Assembly: GCA_022560025.1 (NCBI GenBank)
Contig: JAFISE010000029.1
Location: forward strand, 1-64,000
Source: Stagonosporopsis chrysanthemi
Taxonomy: Eukaryota > Ascomycota > Dothideomycetes > Pleosporales > Didymellaceae
DNA: 64,000 nt
Direction: 5' to 3'
In this document: piece by piece, positions 20,574 to 30,635 of the stretch
How the letters are laid out: each line of letters starts with the position of its first letter
Numbering within the stretch: position 1 is the stretch's first letter
The notes under the pieces: generated by a model
Database searches by the model: none
Told to the model about the DNA's origin: nothing
What the model saw: the letters and a program-made list of their open reading frames with translations, nothing else
Made by a program: the position numbers and the translations under genes

Positions 20574-22146
20574 ATGTTGTCCCGCACCACCGCCTGCCGG
20601 GGCGCGCAACGAGCGGCCCGCCAGCTGCCGCACACACAGACGCGCGGGCTCGCGGCCCCGGCCTCAGGATCCTTCCAGTACCAGGCCGGCGAGGCCAAGG
20701 GCGTCAAGTTCGCCAGCAGGGACTTTGCTGGCCCCACGACGACGCTGGCGCTGGTCGCAAAGGCAGGCACGCGGTACCAGCCGCTGCCCGGCCTGACCGA
20801 GGGCCTCGCCAACTTCGCCTTCCGGGTATGCCCCATGCCTCCCCACGGCCTGCTGGCCCGCTGCTCGCGGCGCCCGTCGAGCGAGCTCTGCTGACGCCCA
20901 ATTGCATCACAGGCCACCGAGCGGAGGTCGACTCTGCGCATCGTCCGCGAATCCGAGCTGCTGGGAGCTGCCCTGACCGCCCACCACTCGCGCGAGAACC
21001 TCGTCCTCGAGGCCAAGTTCCTCCGCGACGACCTGCCCTACTTTGTCGAGCTCTTCGGCGAGGTCGCCAGCCAGACAAAGTACCAGCGTACGCCGCGCCG
21101 CCCGCTGTTCGTGCTGGCCGTGGCCATGCCCGCTGACTGCGCACAGCCCACGTCTACAACGAGGAGGTGCTCCCGTTGATCCACTTCGCCCACCAGCGCT
21201 TCGTCGCCAGCCCCATCGAAATGGCCATCAGCTCCGCCCACAGCGTCGCCTTCCACCGCGGCCTCGGCAACTCGACCGCCTCCGCCTCCACCACCCCCTA
21301 CACCAAGTACCTCGACGCCGAGACCATCGCCCACTTCTCCAAGAGCGCATACGCAAAGTCCAACTTCGCCGTCGTCGCCAACGGCGCTGACCACGGCGAG
21401 TTCTCCAAGTGGGTCGGCCAGTTCTTCGACGACGTCCCCGCCACGCCCCTCCAGCAGCTCAGCCAGGGCAGCGAGCAGACCAAGTACCACGGCGGTGAGG
21501 AGCGCCTCGCTCACGACGGCGGCAACGCCATCGTCATCGCCTTCCCCGGCTCCAGCTCCTTCACCGGCCAGTTCTACCAGCCGGAGATTGCTGTCCTCAG
21601 CTCCCTGCTCGGTGGCCAGTCCGCTGTCAAGTGGTCCCCCGGTTTCACCATCCTCGGCCAGGCCAAGGCCACCCCCACCACCCAGGTCAAGACCACCAGC
21701 GCCATCTACTCTGACGCTGGTCTTCTGTACACCTCCATCACCGGCTCTGCCCACGCCGTCGCTGAGACCGCCAAGGCTACCGTTGACGCCATCAAGAAGA
21801 TCGCTGCCGGCGAGATCTCCAGCGAGCAAATCTCAAAGGCAAAGGCCGCCGCCAAGTTCAAGGAGCTCGAGAACGGCCAGGACATCCGCGCTGGTCTCCA
21901 GCTCTCTGGCAACGGCCTTGTCAACAACTCCAAGCCTTACCAGATCGACGAAGTCGCCAAGGCCATTGACGGTGTATCAGAGGAGGCCGTCAAGTCTGTA
22001 AGTTGGCCTGAACTGTACTTGCCATTTTACCACCTGCTGACATTTCTCAGGCTGCCAAGACATTACTCGAGTCCAAGGCCTCCGTCTCCGTGGTCGGCGA
22101 CCTCTTCGTTCTGCCGTACGCTGAGGAGCTGGGTCTTAAGGTGTAA
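20574..22146 (+). CDS. QCR2: Ubiquinol-cytochrome c reductase core protein 2
   Basis: Four exons: 20574-20825, 20913-21087, 21147-21997 and 22051-22146 (introns 87, 59 and 53 nt; phases agree), giving 457 residues. The N-terminus (MLSRTTACRGAQRAARQLPH) is an Arg-rich amphipathic mitochondrial presequence with a TRGLAAPASG cleavage region. The body is an M16 peptidase-like fold: GPTTTLALVAKAGTRYQPLP, EGLANFAFR, then RESELLGAALTAHHSRENLV. The catalytic HXXEH motif of active peptidases is absent, as expected for core protein 2, which is structural in complex III of the inner membrane. The C-terminal exon (TLLESKASVSVVGDLFVLPY) is the usual ending of the family. Codon use is strongly C-ending, matching high expression. 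Confidence 0.96.
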
Positions 22147-22567
22147 ATACAGTCAGGTTGAGGAGCGCGTCAGATGCAAAATCTCGTTTGGCTCGGGGGC
22201 TTGTGTAACATTATCTTGTGATAGTCCCAGTTTCCAGATAGAGTACTATATGGATTCTCATTTGTTCATTTACACCTTTCTACTTGTGACGCGTGTTCTT
22301 CCTGGACGAGCAGGATACGTGTTTGAATGTCGACAGGAGACGTGTCTGAATATGGACAAGTGGGATTTGCCGTAATTGATTTGCTCTCTGATTCTTCGCA
22401 GACGTAGACATTAACCAAATGTCCATCTATAATCATGGTTCTCACGTGTCGACGCGCCAGCTCCTGAAACCCAGCGCACGCGTCCTGTGACATCAAACAT
22501 CAACATCACTCCCGCTTACTGCACCACGCCCACAACACCGCAACGCCCCGGCGCACTCGACCACAAC
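22147..22567. other. Intergenic between QCR2 and CENP-W
   Basis: 421 bp containing the QCR2 3' UTR and the CENP-W promoter. No repeats or RNA genes seen. Confidence 0.4.
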
Positions 22568-22961
22568 ATGCCACAAACCCTCTACCCGCGCCGCACGCTC
22601 AAAAAGATTATAAAAGCGCACGCAAACCGCCCGCTAAGCAAGAACGTCGACATCCTGGTACGCCCGATCACAGCACGCGCCCCATCTGCCCTTGTCCCTG
22701 CAATCAGTTTACCTTCCTGTCCAAATCCTCGTTGAGGCTGATTCCACCCTGCAATTCACTCCAATTGCCGGGAGACACAGGAGTGAATAGCTATCAAAAC
22801 CGTAACTAACGCCCGCTCAGATCTACCTCAACTACATCCTCTTCATGCAAGACCTATTGAAGGAGGCAGGCATCAAGGCGAAGCAATCTGGCGAGCGCGG
22901 TATCAGCGCGAAGAGTATAAAGAGGGTGAGGGAGGGGTGCTTGAGGAGGTGTAAGGGGTGA
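22568..22961 (+). CDS. WIP1: CENP-W histone-fold protein (inner kinetochore)
   Basis: A tiny split gene: exon 22568-22657 (30 codons) and exon 22821-22961, with a 163 nt intron that has a CTAAC branch site just before CGCTCAG. Total 76 residues. The sequence has the CENP-W pattern throughout: YPRRTLKKIIKAHANRPLSK (first helix and loop), NVDILIYLNYILFMQDLLKE (long central helix), KAKQSGERGISAKSIKRV (loop and start of helix 3) and a short basic end. CENP-W pairs with CENP-T to form a histone-like dimer on centromeric DNA as part of CCAN. The length equals that of characterised homologues (~80-100). Because each exon is under 50 codons the gene is easily missed. The symbol follows the fission/budding yeast name. 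Confidence 0.88.
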
Positions 22962-23147
22962 GAGAGGTGGATGTGGGTTGGGATCGCCTGCATGGGGTCG
23001 GCGTTGGGATAATGGCGTTTTATGTTATGGTATGATACCCAGGACGTACACATGGTCTTGGAGAATCACGATGCGCGAAAGAGGGAGATGGCACAGGCTT
23101 TTGTGTTTCTGAAGACGGTGTTGAGGTTATGAATAAAGTCTATTTAC

Positions 23148-25820
23148 TCACTCCTCCCTCACAACCTTCACCACAACCCACCCCTCCGCATATCTCTTCT
23201 TCTTCCCCCCTTCCGGAATCTCCGCCCGCACACCCAGCTTCCTCACATCCCCTTCCTCCCCTCCCCTCCCCACCGCATCCCTCACCCCCGCCGCCGCAAC
23301 CCCAAGCGCCACACAACTCGCAAGCAGGCTCTGCACTTCGCGCCCCCACGCCGCTTCCACACCCACACACCGCGCCGCGTCCGCACCAAGCCGCTTCAGC
23401 TCCGCAAACGCCTCCCTCGCCGCCCTCAGATTCCCATCCACCTCCGCCCACAGCTCGCTCCCCTCGTTCCTCAAATCAGCCCTGAACCCGGGATCCGGCG
23501 CCGCGTACGGCCCGTACGGCTGCGTGTGCGCCTTGAAGTCGTCAAACGGCGGGACCTCGGGCGGCTGCACGGCGAGAAACGGTTTCATCCTCAGTTCGTA
23601 GCGGAGGGCTTCGGAGCTGAAGGGCCGCGGCGGCGCGGGCAGGAGGGCGCAGTACATTGCGATTGTGTAGAAGCGGGCGAGGGCCAGGCTGAGGGCCGCG
23701 GTGCCGGCGGCTTCCGCGGCGAGGCTGTCGAGGTACGGCGCTGTGGCTGCGACGTCGGCGGCGAGCCGGAGTTTGCGCTCGCGCAGCAGCGAGGTGTGGC
23801 GCGTGGTGTGGTGGGTTTGGATGCGGGCGAGGAGTTCGCGGCGCCGCGTGGCGATGAGCGAGAGGAAGAGGTACATGCCTGAGAACTCGTCGGGGAGGTA
23901 GATGTCCTGTTCGAAGCCGAGGAGGATGACTTTCTCAATCATCCAGAGCTTCTTGTGGTAGGTCCATGTGGAGAGGGAGAATTCGAGGACTTGATCTGTG
24001 AGGGAGAGCTCGGAGGCGGCGGCTGCAAGGTCGGTGTCTACGAGGCTGGCGTCGGCCTGGAGAAGGTCCCACGCGATAATTACATGGGTCAGCATACGGC
24101 GCAGGCGGCAGCGGTTCTGGCCGAGTGCTACCCACAGATCGAGGTATGGCTGTCCTGATCGGTCGACAAACTCGTCAATCAGCATTGCCATCTGCAGTCG
24201 AGGTGGTTTTGGGAGGAGGGGATTTCGGGGTGGAGATAGTGCCCAATTAGAAGGATCAAGTACGGGTGATGAAGGAAACACGAGCGTCTTTACATCCGCC
24301 AGTGGTAAAGATATCCCGGTGTTGAGCATGTCTGGATGAAAGAGCAGTGTTGACAAATATGACCTTGAGTACGCCAATGGCGCAGGCGACCGTGATGCAA
24401 ATATCCACAGGAACGACTGATATTCCAAAGGGTCTTGAGGAAGGTCGATGAATCGAGTTGCTTCTTCGCAATCGGCGCAGAGGTGTTCAAGCAGGTCCAA
24501 CGCATCTTTGAATTCGAAATCGACAATAGGTCGTGGCGGTACAGTCGACGCAAGTCTGCGCTGCATCTTTGTACTAAATGCGCCAGGCACAGACTGCCCG
24601 ATCTGGTGTGTAGCCTTGATTTTGGTCATGCCTTCAAGTACTGGTGACCATGAAGACGACATCTGCTCGAGTGGATGGTCTAGATCAAGAGCTTTGAGGA
24701 AGTCCTGCCTAAACTTCAATCTGGAGATGATAGCTGAGCGGAGCGCGTCATTGACCTCGAGGTCAGTACTGTCGTTCTTTAGCATGCGTACACGCGAATG
24801 ACAAAGTCATGCTTACTCTTCCATGATCTCTACTGCAGCATCAAGCTCCCGCAGAAAGACGTCTATCGGAACACTGACAAACAGCACTCGGTTATAAGTC
24901 TGAGTGCAAAAGTCCTCCTCTTCGAAGTAATCTCGACTGGCGATCTTTGCTATTACATAGTCGCAGCCTTTAATGAGTGCCAGACAGTAAGCTCTCAATA
25001 CTTGCAGTAGTAATTGCTGAGCATACCCATGTGCGCTTTCACCGTTTGGAATGAACTGAGACTGCTCGAGCGTTTTGGGCTCAGGCCATAGCAGCTTGTC
25101 GATGTAGACTGAAGTGAAGAGCGTCTGGGAGAGGGGATATCCTGTGTGCCACGCCATCTCGTAGCAGAGCAGCTGATCCATGATGCCAATTATCTCCTCT
25201 GGCAGTAAAGGACTCGATGTGTCGTAGTCATCTTCAAGCGTCTCTCCTGGCGCAAGGAAGCCACTATCCATCTTGGGGTCCATAATCTGAAGACATCAGC
25301 TTGGCCGACCTCTATTGCCGGGGGGTTATGCATACCTCAATAGCCCCGATAGACTCAAATAATGTAAAGTAGTCATCCTTGACCAGCTGTCCGACCTCCA
25401 GAGCTGCAAGATATCAGTGTCGATGTTGTGAGGTCTGCTGTGCGATCATCCATGCTCAACGGTTAGGAAGGCGCATGGTAACCGTATGATTCCACCGACC
25501 CCACCATCCGTCTCTTGCAGTACATTGAACATGGAAGTTGCGAAAGACAAGGGCATACCGTTACTAGCTTTCAAGAATTTCTCCGTGATATCATAAATCT
25601 TCGGTTCCGGCGCACAGATCGGCTGTCTAAATGCCTGTCTCAACGGCAAGTTGACGGTTTGCGGGGTGGCATTGGTGATAGCCACGTGAGAGGGACCTGC
25701 ACATATTAACGACCATCATCCACGATAGATAGCGGCGTTATTACCAGCTCCATCATGACTCGAAACAGCATCAGCATCCTGGGCCGAGGCGGTGCTGTGG
25801 CGGTGAGAGCTATCTGCCAT
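23148..25820 (-). CDS. MAK10: NatC N-acetyltransferase auxiliary subunit Mak10/Naa35
   Basis: Five exons on the minus strand: 25745-25820, 25559-25696, 25336-25403, 24817-25286 and 23148-24768. The introns are 48, 155, 49 and 48 nt and total coding length is 2,373 nt (790 residues). Start MADSSHRHST. The signature EIMDPKMDSG, nearly invariant in Naa35 proteins, spans the third splice junction; it follows LEVGQLVKDDYFTLFESIGA and precedes the helical body (LLPEEIIGIMDQLLCYEMAW). Naa35 anchors the catalytic Naa30 subunit to ribosomes; NatC acetylates N-termini beginning with Met plus a hydrophobic residue. The last third (~560-790) is Pro/Ala-rich and includes HTQPYGPYAAPDPGFRADLR. Convergent with CENP-W (186 bp apart). 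Confidence 0.93.
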
Positions 25821-26098
25821 GGTCGTGGAGGAGTCGTCCCGCGCCGAAGCGGCCGGCGGGAAAGGTTTGATGCACCTGGCTCACCACGAGCTGGTACCTG
25901 AACGTCATTGTCGACGCTCGTTTGCAATTTTACTCTGGTGTCACATCACGATTGCGCTATATGTGTAGATTCGTGCGATGAGCTCAAATCATGTTATGCA
26001 TTGGCTTTTGCCCGTCCTCTAAAAAGCTTCCTTCGGCATTGATAGTACATGTATACATTCACACCTCTGCCTCTTCCCGCAACCTATGCGCAATGCAT

Positions 26099-26444
26099 CT
26101 AAGCAGCAGCCTCAACCTTTGCCGCAGCCTGGGCGGAGAGAGTAGCGTCGTTCAGCTCCTTGACTTCGCCCTGCTTGCCGTTCTGCCCGTTGTCAGCCCC
26201 CGTTGCCCCAAATTCTGTGCCTCCATGCGTTGTGGACTCACCTCCCACTTGGCGAACCTGAGCTCGCTCTCGCCCCTGCGCTCAGCGGCGATGCGCTGCT
26301 CTTCCTTGAGGGATCGGCGGACGACGCGCGATGCGACCGAGATGTAGCGGTTGTAGCTGTCAGGTATTGTTAACGGCGTCCTCGGGACCAATTGGGGCGC
26401 AGCGGAGCGTACGTGAGACCGGCGACTTTCCACGAGGCAGACAT
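26099..26444 (-). CDS. ATP15: F1Fo ATP synthase epsilon subunit
   Basis: Three exons: 26413-26444, 26242-26356 and 26099-26182 (introns 56 and 59 nt), 76 residues. It starts MSASWKVAGLTYNRYISVAS and continues RRSLKEEQRIAAERRGESEL and RFAKWENGKQGEVKELN, the standard layout of fungal mitochondrial epsilon (Atp15). The subunit sits in the central stalk of F1 with gamma and delta. There is no cleaved presequence, as in yeast. The final ~15 residues are Ala-rich (LSAQAAAKVEAAA), slightly longer than in yeast (62 residues). The gene is small and fully split, with a first exon of only ten codons. Confidence 0.93.
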
Positions 26445-26932
26445 TGTGATGGTTGGATGCGGATTGACGGAGGGTGGGTGGGTTTGCGGGTCGCGGATGG
26501 GTTGGAGTCGTTCTCGTTGAATCGAAAGTTGCGGCTGGCTGCTCGGAGCTCGGCCACACGTGACTGGCCACAACATTGACCCTAGACCAACCTAATAGAC
26601 TATACTACAGTGTCAGAATTATTTGTGTTTATTTCTCTGCTTATGAGACTTGATAGCTGCAATTACGGTTGCAAGCTATACGCCATATCCTGGATCCTTA
26701 AGCCAATCGGCATCCACCACTTTAAGATACAAGCAGTTCTGCTGGAGAAAGTAGAGGAATTGAAGTCATGTTCGTCGTATTTTCGTAGCTATGCCGCTTC
26801 ACACTACAAGAAGCTGTGTCCCCTCTAGAGGGTCTGTGAGCGGCTGCGTCGTCTCCGACTGAAGTCAAGATCTCCCCTAGCTTGCAGGTCATCTAGGCGC
26901 GCTTCGTATGCAGCCTCACTATCACTCCCATT
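26445..26932. other. Intergenic between ATP15 and PRE5
   Basis: 488 bp: ATP15 promoter and PRE5 3' flank. No further gene recognised. Confidence 0.4.
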
Positions 26933-27762
26933 CTATGAGTCAGTCTCCATGGCATCTCCGCCCTCCTCATTGCCACCCTCGGTGTTCTCGAATGTAGTCG
27001 ACAGCCACTCGGCGATGTCCTGGCCCTCGTGCAACGCGAAGTTCTCCCCAATGCCTCCGATACCAACGCTGGTGTTGTCGACTGTGAGCTCCTTGTCCTG
27101 GGACAGCGACTCTTTGAGCGCTCTCAATGCGTGCTTGATGAGTTCTTCCCTGCTAGCACTGTCGAACTCGTCGAGATGCCTCTCAAGATACGTCCTGGCC
27201 ATCTGACTCCTGGCACCGATACCGCAAGCAATCATCTCTTGTGTGACACCGCTGGGCTGGAACTCGAACAGATGAGGTCCCTTCGCGTCAACGCCCGCAA
27301 TCAGCAGCCCAACACCATACGGCCTCTTGCCATACTGCTGTGTGTTTGTCTGCGCGCGGTCCGCAATGCGTGACACAATCTCCGACAAGGGAATGGCGCG
27401 GTCGTAGGTGAGGCGGGAGGCGAGCGACTGCTGCTTCATGAAGTTGGAAAGTACGCGGGCGTCGGAGGCGAGACCGGCGAGGGCGACACCAAAGTGCGAG
27501 TCGATTGGAATGACCTTCTTCTGGTATGAAGACAGCTCCTCTGCGTTGCGCTGTAATGGTAGTTAGGGTTGGGTTCTCGTGGGCTTCTCCAACATTGCAC
27601 GGCAACACGAACCTTGACTGCCGCAAGCACGGCGTGTGTCTTGCTGACGATGCCGACGACGACGGAACCCTGTTTCACGGCTTCTGATGCATATTCGACC
27701 TGGAATATGCGGCCTTGCGGTGAAAACGTCACCGAATCGTTGTCGTAGTTGTTGCGGAACAT
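26933..27762 (-). CDS. PRE5: 20S proteasome subunit alpha 6
   Basis: Two exons, 27613-27762 and 26933-27550, separated by a 62 nt intron (donor GTTCGT, acceptor TTACAG); 255 residues. The N-terminus FRNNYDNDSVTFSPQGRIFQ followed by VEYASEAVKQG is the alpha-type gate segment. SDARVLSNFMKQQSLASRLT and RPYGVGLLIAGVDAKGPHLF are diagnostic of alpha6 (Pre5/PSMA1). Alpha subunits carry no catalytic threonine and form the outer ring that gates the core. The acidic tail (ENTEGGNEEGGDAMETDS) is typical of the subunit. Its start codon faces that of VPS55 across 387 bp. Confidence 0.96.
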
Positions 27763-28149
27763 GGTGGAGGCGCAAGTTGCGGGGGAGAAGTGAGCCTAGG
27801 TGGGGTGGAGGATGTCGCGCAGAGACCAGTTAGCTGAAGGCCTTCTGGGGGTAAGATGGGGCGTGAGTGCTGCAGACGTTGAATTATTGGAGAGCTTGGT
27901 AGATGGAAGCTGCTGTTGAATATAAGGCAACTGGGGTGACGATAGCTCGGTAGCTCTTACCTTCGCAGCGACGGAACCACGCTAAGCCGTGGCTGCCAAG
28001 TCCAGCTCCAACCTCGCGCCGCATCCAGGCTGTCGAAGCAGGCAACACCACCAACAGCAGCAAACACTCGCTCTGCGCAAGCACTCAGCACCGGCTCAGA
28101 CCCTGGTCGTTTCAAATCCGAGACTCGCACACCGCACGACGTATCGATC
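27763..28149. promoter_or_regulatory. Divergent promoter region PRE5 / VPS55
   Basis: 387 bp between two outward-facing start codons. No known proteasome-associated control element could be assigned with confidence. Confidence 0.5.
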
Positions 28150-28604
28150 ATGGCCGGCATCAAGACGATTATTGGATTGAGCTTCGTACGTTCTCCTCAG
28201 GCGCATAGCCACACAACATGTCAAGAGGCCCTTCACGGTCTAACATAATCTTATAGGTCCTCGCAATAGGATTCCTCCTCGTGATTCTCTCCGCAGCGCT
28301 CTTCCACAACTACCTTACGCTCCTTGTGGTAGCGACCTACGTAATCGCACCTCTGCCCAACTGGATCTGTGGGCGCGCATCGAGCCAGGATGACTTCATG
28401 GAGACCTCAGGGAACGGTGTGATTGATTTCGGAAGGTTCCTCACTGGATTCTTTGTCGTTATGGGGATCGCTCTTCCCACGCTACTCTGGCACGCAGAGC
28501 AGATCGCTGGAGGCGCAGCGGCCATGTCCATCATTGGTGGTCTGACCATCTACTCCACCATTATCAGCTTTACGCTCTTCTTCCACGAGGACCAAGACTT
28601 CTGA
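28150..28604 (+). CDS. VPS55: Vacuolar protein sorting protein Vps55 (LEPROT family)
   Basis: Two exons, 28150-28185 (MAGIKTIIGLSF) and 28257-28604, with a 71 nt intron; 127 residues. Four transmembrane helices fill most of it (IGFLLVILSAALFHNYLTLL; VVATYVIAPLPNWICGR; RFLTGFFVVMGIALPTLLWH; AMSIIGGLTIYSTIISFTLF). The YVIAPLPNWICGR and FLTGFFVVMGIALP blocks are the family hallmarks. Vps55 works with Vps68 at late endosomes to control transfer of cargo to the vacuole. The VPS68 gene is the next gene to the right, on the opposite strand. Confidence 0.96.
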
Positions 28605-29026
28605 CTAGCCGGCGGTAATGAGCAGTAAGAAGTCAGGGCGAGATGCACACACGAGGCGGGTTGGGAGAGCGCCGAACACGGATGGCTTCGGCATGTGATT
28701 ATGAGGCATGTGTACGTATGACTACGATGAGAGAGGTTGGTTTTGGATTTGTTGTATACCTTGAGCGTTCTTGTACGGTTATCTAGGGTTCATGAGAAGA
28801 GCATTATTATTGACTAGGTCAAACCAAGAATATCGTTTAATTGAACCGCCAGTGTGGCAGATTACAACTCCCAAGCATCACATCATGTAACGCTCCAAAT
28901 ATATGCATACAACCATAACAAGACATCAACCCTCCCATCCCGCTGTCATGAACATCCAAACCCTCTTAGACACCGCCAACCTTGCGCAAGTCATATGCTC
29001 ACTCATCCATCACTCAATAAGAGCTC
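28605..29026. other. Convergent 3' intergenic region VPS55 / VPS68
   Basis: 422 bp separating two facing stop codons; both 3' UTRs must lie here. No gene seen. Confidence 0.45.
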
Positions 29027-29656
29027 TCAGAGCGCCAAGTTGTATGTGTATTCGTCCTCCATGTTCTGTGCGATCCAAAGCACGGCGGAGCTATATGATG
29101 TCAGCCTCTGCCTTCTCCCAGCCTCACAATCAACATACCTCAGCATAACCAGCGCATTACCAACAACATTACCAGCACCCATCCAGATCGTAGGCCACAC
29201 ATAACCTGGCACAATGTACTTCATGACCAGCACGACGACGCTCCCCGCCAGGCCACCAGCCAACAGGGCAAACCCCAGGAACAGCACCAGCCTGGCCTTC
29301 CAGGCTACGCCGTTACCGCTGTAGCTGAAGCTGTCGGCGGATAGCCGCGACTTGTCAATCGAGTTGATGACGAGCATGCCCAGTGCAGAGCAGATGCCCG
29401 GTATCCAGTCGATGAAGGTGACGTGCACGGGCGGGTCGGACGGGTTCCTGATCGACTTGGACCAGACAGCGATATCAATCAGTGAGTAGAAGCCGAGCGC
29501 AAACTAGAGTGTATCGTCAGTATATGTTGCTGGTTGCTGTGCGCGTGAGATGCTGCCTACCAATGCGCCTGCTGTGTAGACGCCAAAGGTGCGCGTGTTT
29601 GCGCTGTTGAGCCATGCTGGCTTGGGGAAGCGAAAAAGGCGGTTCTCCTCCATCAT
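29027..29656 (-). CDS. VPS68: Vacuolar protein sorting protein Vps68 (TMEM50/UPF0220 family)
   Basis: Three exons: 29561-29656, 29139-29503 and 29027-29090, with introns of 57 and 48 nt. The second intron is a multiple of three without a stop, so reading through it would not break the frame; the intron is supported by GTATGT...ATATAG. Total 174 residues (173 if the second ATG at 29653 is used). Start MMEENRLFRFPKPAWLNSAN; then VHVTFIDWIPGICSALGMLV, ARLVLFLGFALLAGGLAGSV and the end SSAVLWIAQNMEDEYTYNLA, matching Vps68/TMEM50 over its whole length with four membrane helices. It partners Vps55 in late-endosome to vacuole transport. Confidence 0.96.
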
Positions 29657-29886
29657 TCCAATATGTTACTGTGTATGCGCTCGCGTGAGGGGGTGTCGTG
29701 GTGTGCTGGCAGCCTGAAGCCTGCTGGTCGAGCTGCGGTTGCAGCCGCGAGGTTGGACTTGGCGCCGCCGCTTGACGTTGGCTGCTGTCGGCGAGTGGGC
29801 CTTTGCAGCGCCGATCTACTCGAAAAAGTTCCAGGGCGCGCTCGGTCAGAAGTTCGAGCAGCCCTCACAACTCCACACGACACGCA
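29657..29886. promoter_or_regulatory. Divergent promoter region VPS68 / LOC1
   Basis: 230 bp between the outward-facing starts of VPS68 and LOC1. GC-rich, no clear TATA box. Confidence 0.5.
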
Positions 29887-30544
29887 ATGGCACCAGCAAA
29901 ACCCAGCAGCAAGGGCAAGTCCGGTCCCAAGGGAAAGAGCAGTGGTGCTTCGAAACCCAAATCCGGCGGCAAGAAACCAGAGGGTATTTCAAAGCGCCGC
30001 CAGAAGTCACTTTCGCTCGCAAAGCCCGGCGGCGAGCAGAAGTCAAAGTCGGTCAAGTCCAAGGATGGCAGGAAGAAGAAGCGCGTTTACACCGAGGCCG
30101 AGCTCGACATCCCCAAGCTGAACTCGATTGTACCGGCGGGCATTGCGAAGCCAAAGGGCGAGAAGAAGGGCAAAATCTTTGTCGACGACCCGGCGAGCAT
30201 GATGGCGATTATGAGCATGGTGAATGCGCAGAAGGAGGGACATATCGAGAGCAAGATCATGCGCGCAAGACAGCTGGAGGAGGTCCGCGAGGCGAAGAGG
30301 AAGGAGGCAGAGGGACGAGCAGAGGACAAGAAGGCGGATTTTGTGAGTTCACTTGCAGAAGCACTCGATGCATTGGGAGCGCGCGCTAACACTTTTGCAG
30401 GAGGACAGGAAACAGAGCCTCAAGAAGAAGAGGAAGAGGAACTCCGAGCCTGCGCGCACCGACGACGCCGCGTCTGAGGCGCCCAAGAAGTCGACCAAGA
30501 AGGACGGCAAGTTCAAGCCCAAGAAGAGGGTCAGCTTTGGTTGA
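29887..30544 (+). CDS. LOC1: 60S ribosome biogenesis / mRNA localisation protein Loc1
   Basis: Two exons, 29887-30342 and 30401-30544 (58 nt intron with GCTAAC branch site); 199 residues, close to the 204 of yeast Loc1. It is strongly basic with Lys/Ser-rich ends. The conserved core ELDIPKLNSIVPAGIAKPKG and KIFVDDPASMMAIMSMVNAQ followed by KEGHIESKIMRARQLEEVRE is diagnostic of fungal Loc1. The protein acts in the nucleolus in pre-60S assembly and as an RNA chaperone. The C-terminus (KFKPKKRVSFG) is the usual ending. Its stop lies 91 bp from the stop of the convergent hydrolase gene. Confidence 0.9.
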
Positions 30545-30635
30545 AGAGCGAGTGATGAGCTGGTCTAAAGAGTCTACGATGTCTACTACAAGTCTATGAT
30601 ACCCGATTCCGCGCAATGTAAGTCTATGTTGCCGT

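Noticed and set aside
19749..20894. 381-codon plus-strand ORF across RPC82 and QCR2
   Set aside because: It is antisense to RPC82 exons and runs into QCR2 exon 1 in the wrong frame; GC-rich coding DNA gives such shadows, and the minus-strand Pol III subunit is unmistakable.
20339..21136. 265-codon plus-strand ORF rich in Arg/Pro/Ala
   Set aside because: Wrong frame over the QCR2 promoter and first exons; composition is that of out-of-frame GC-rich DNA.
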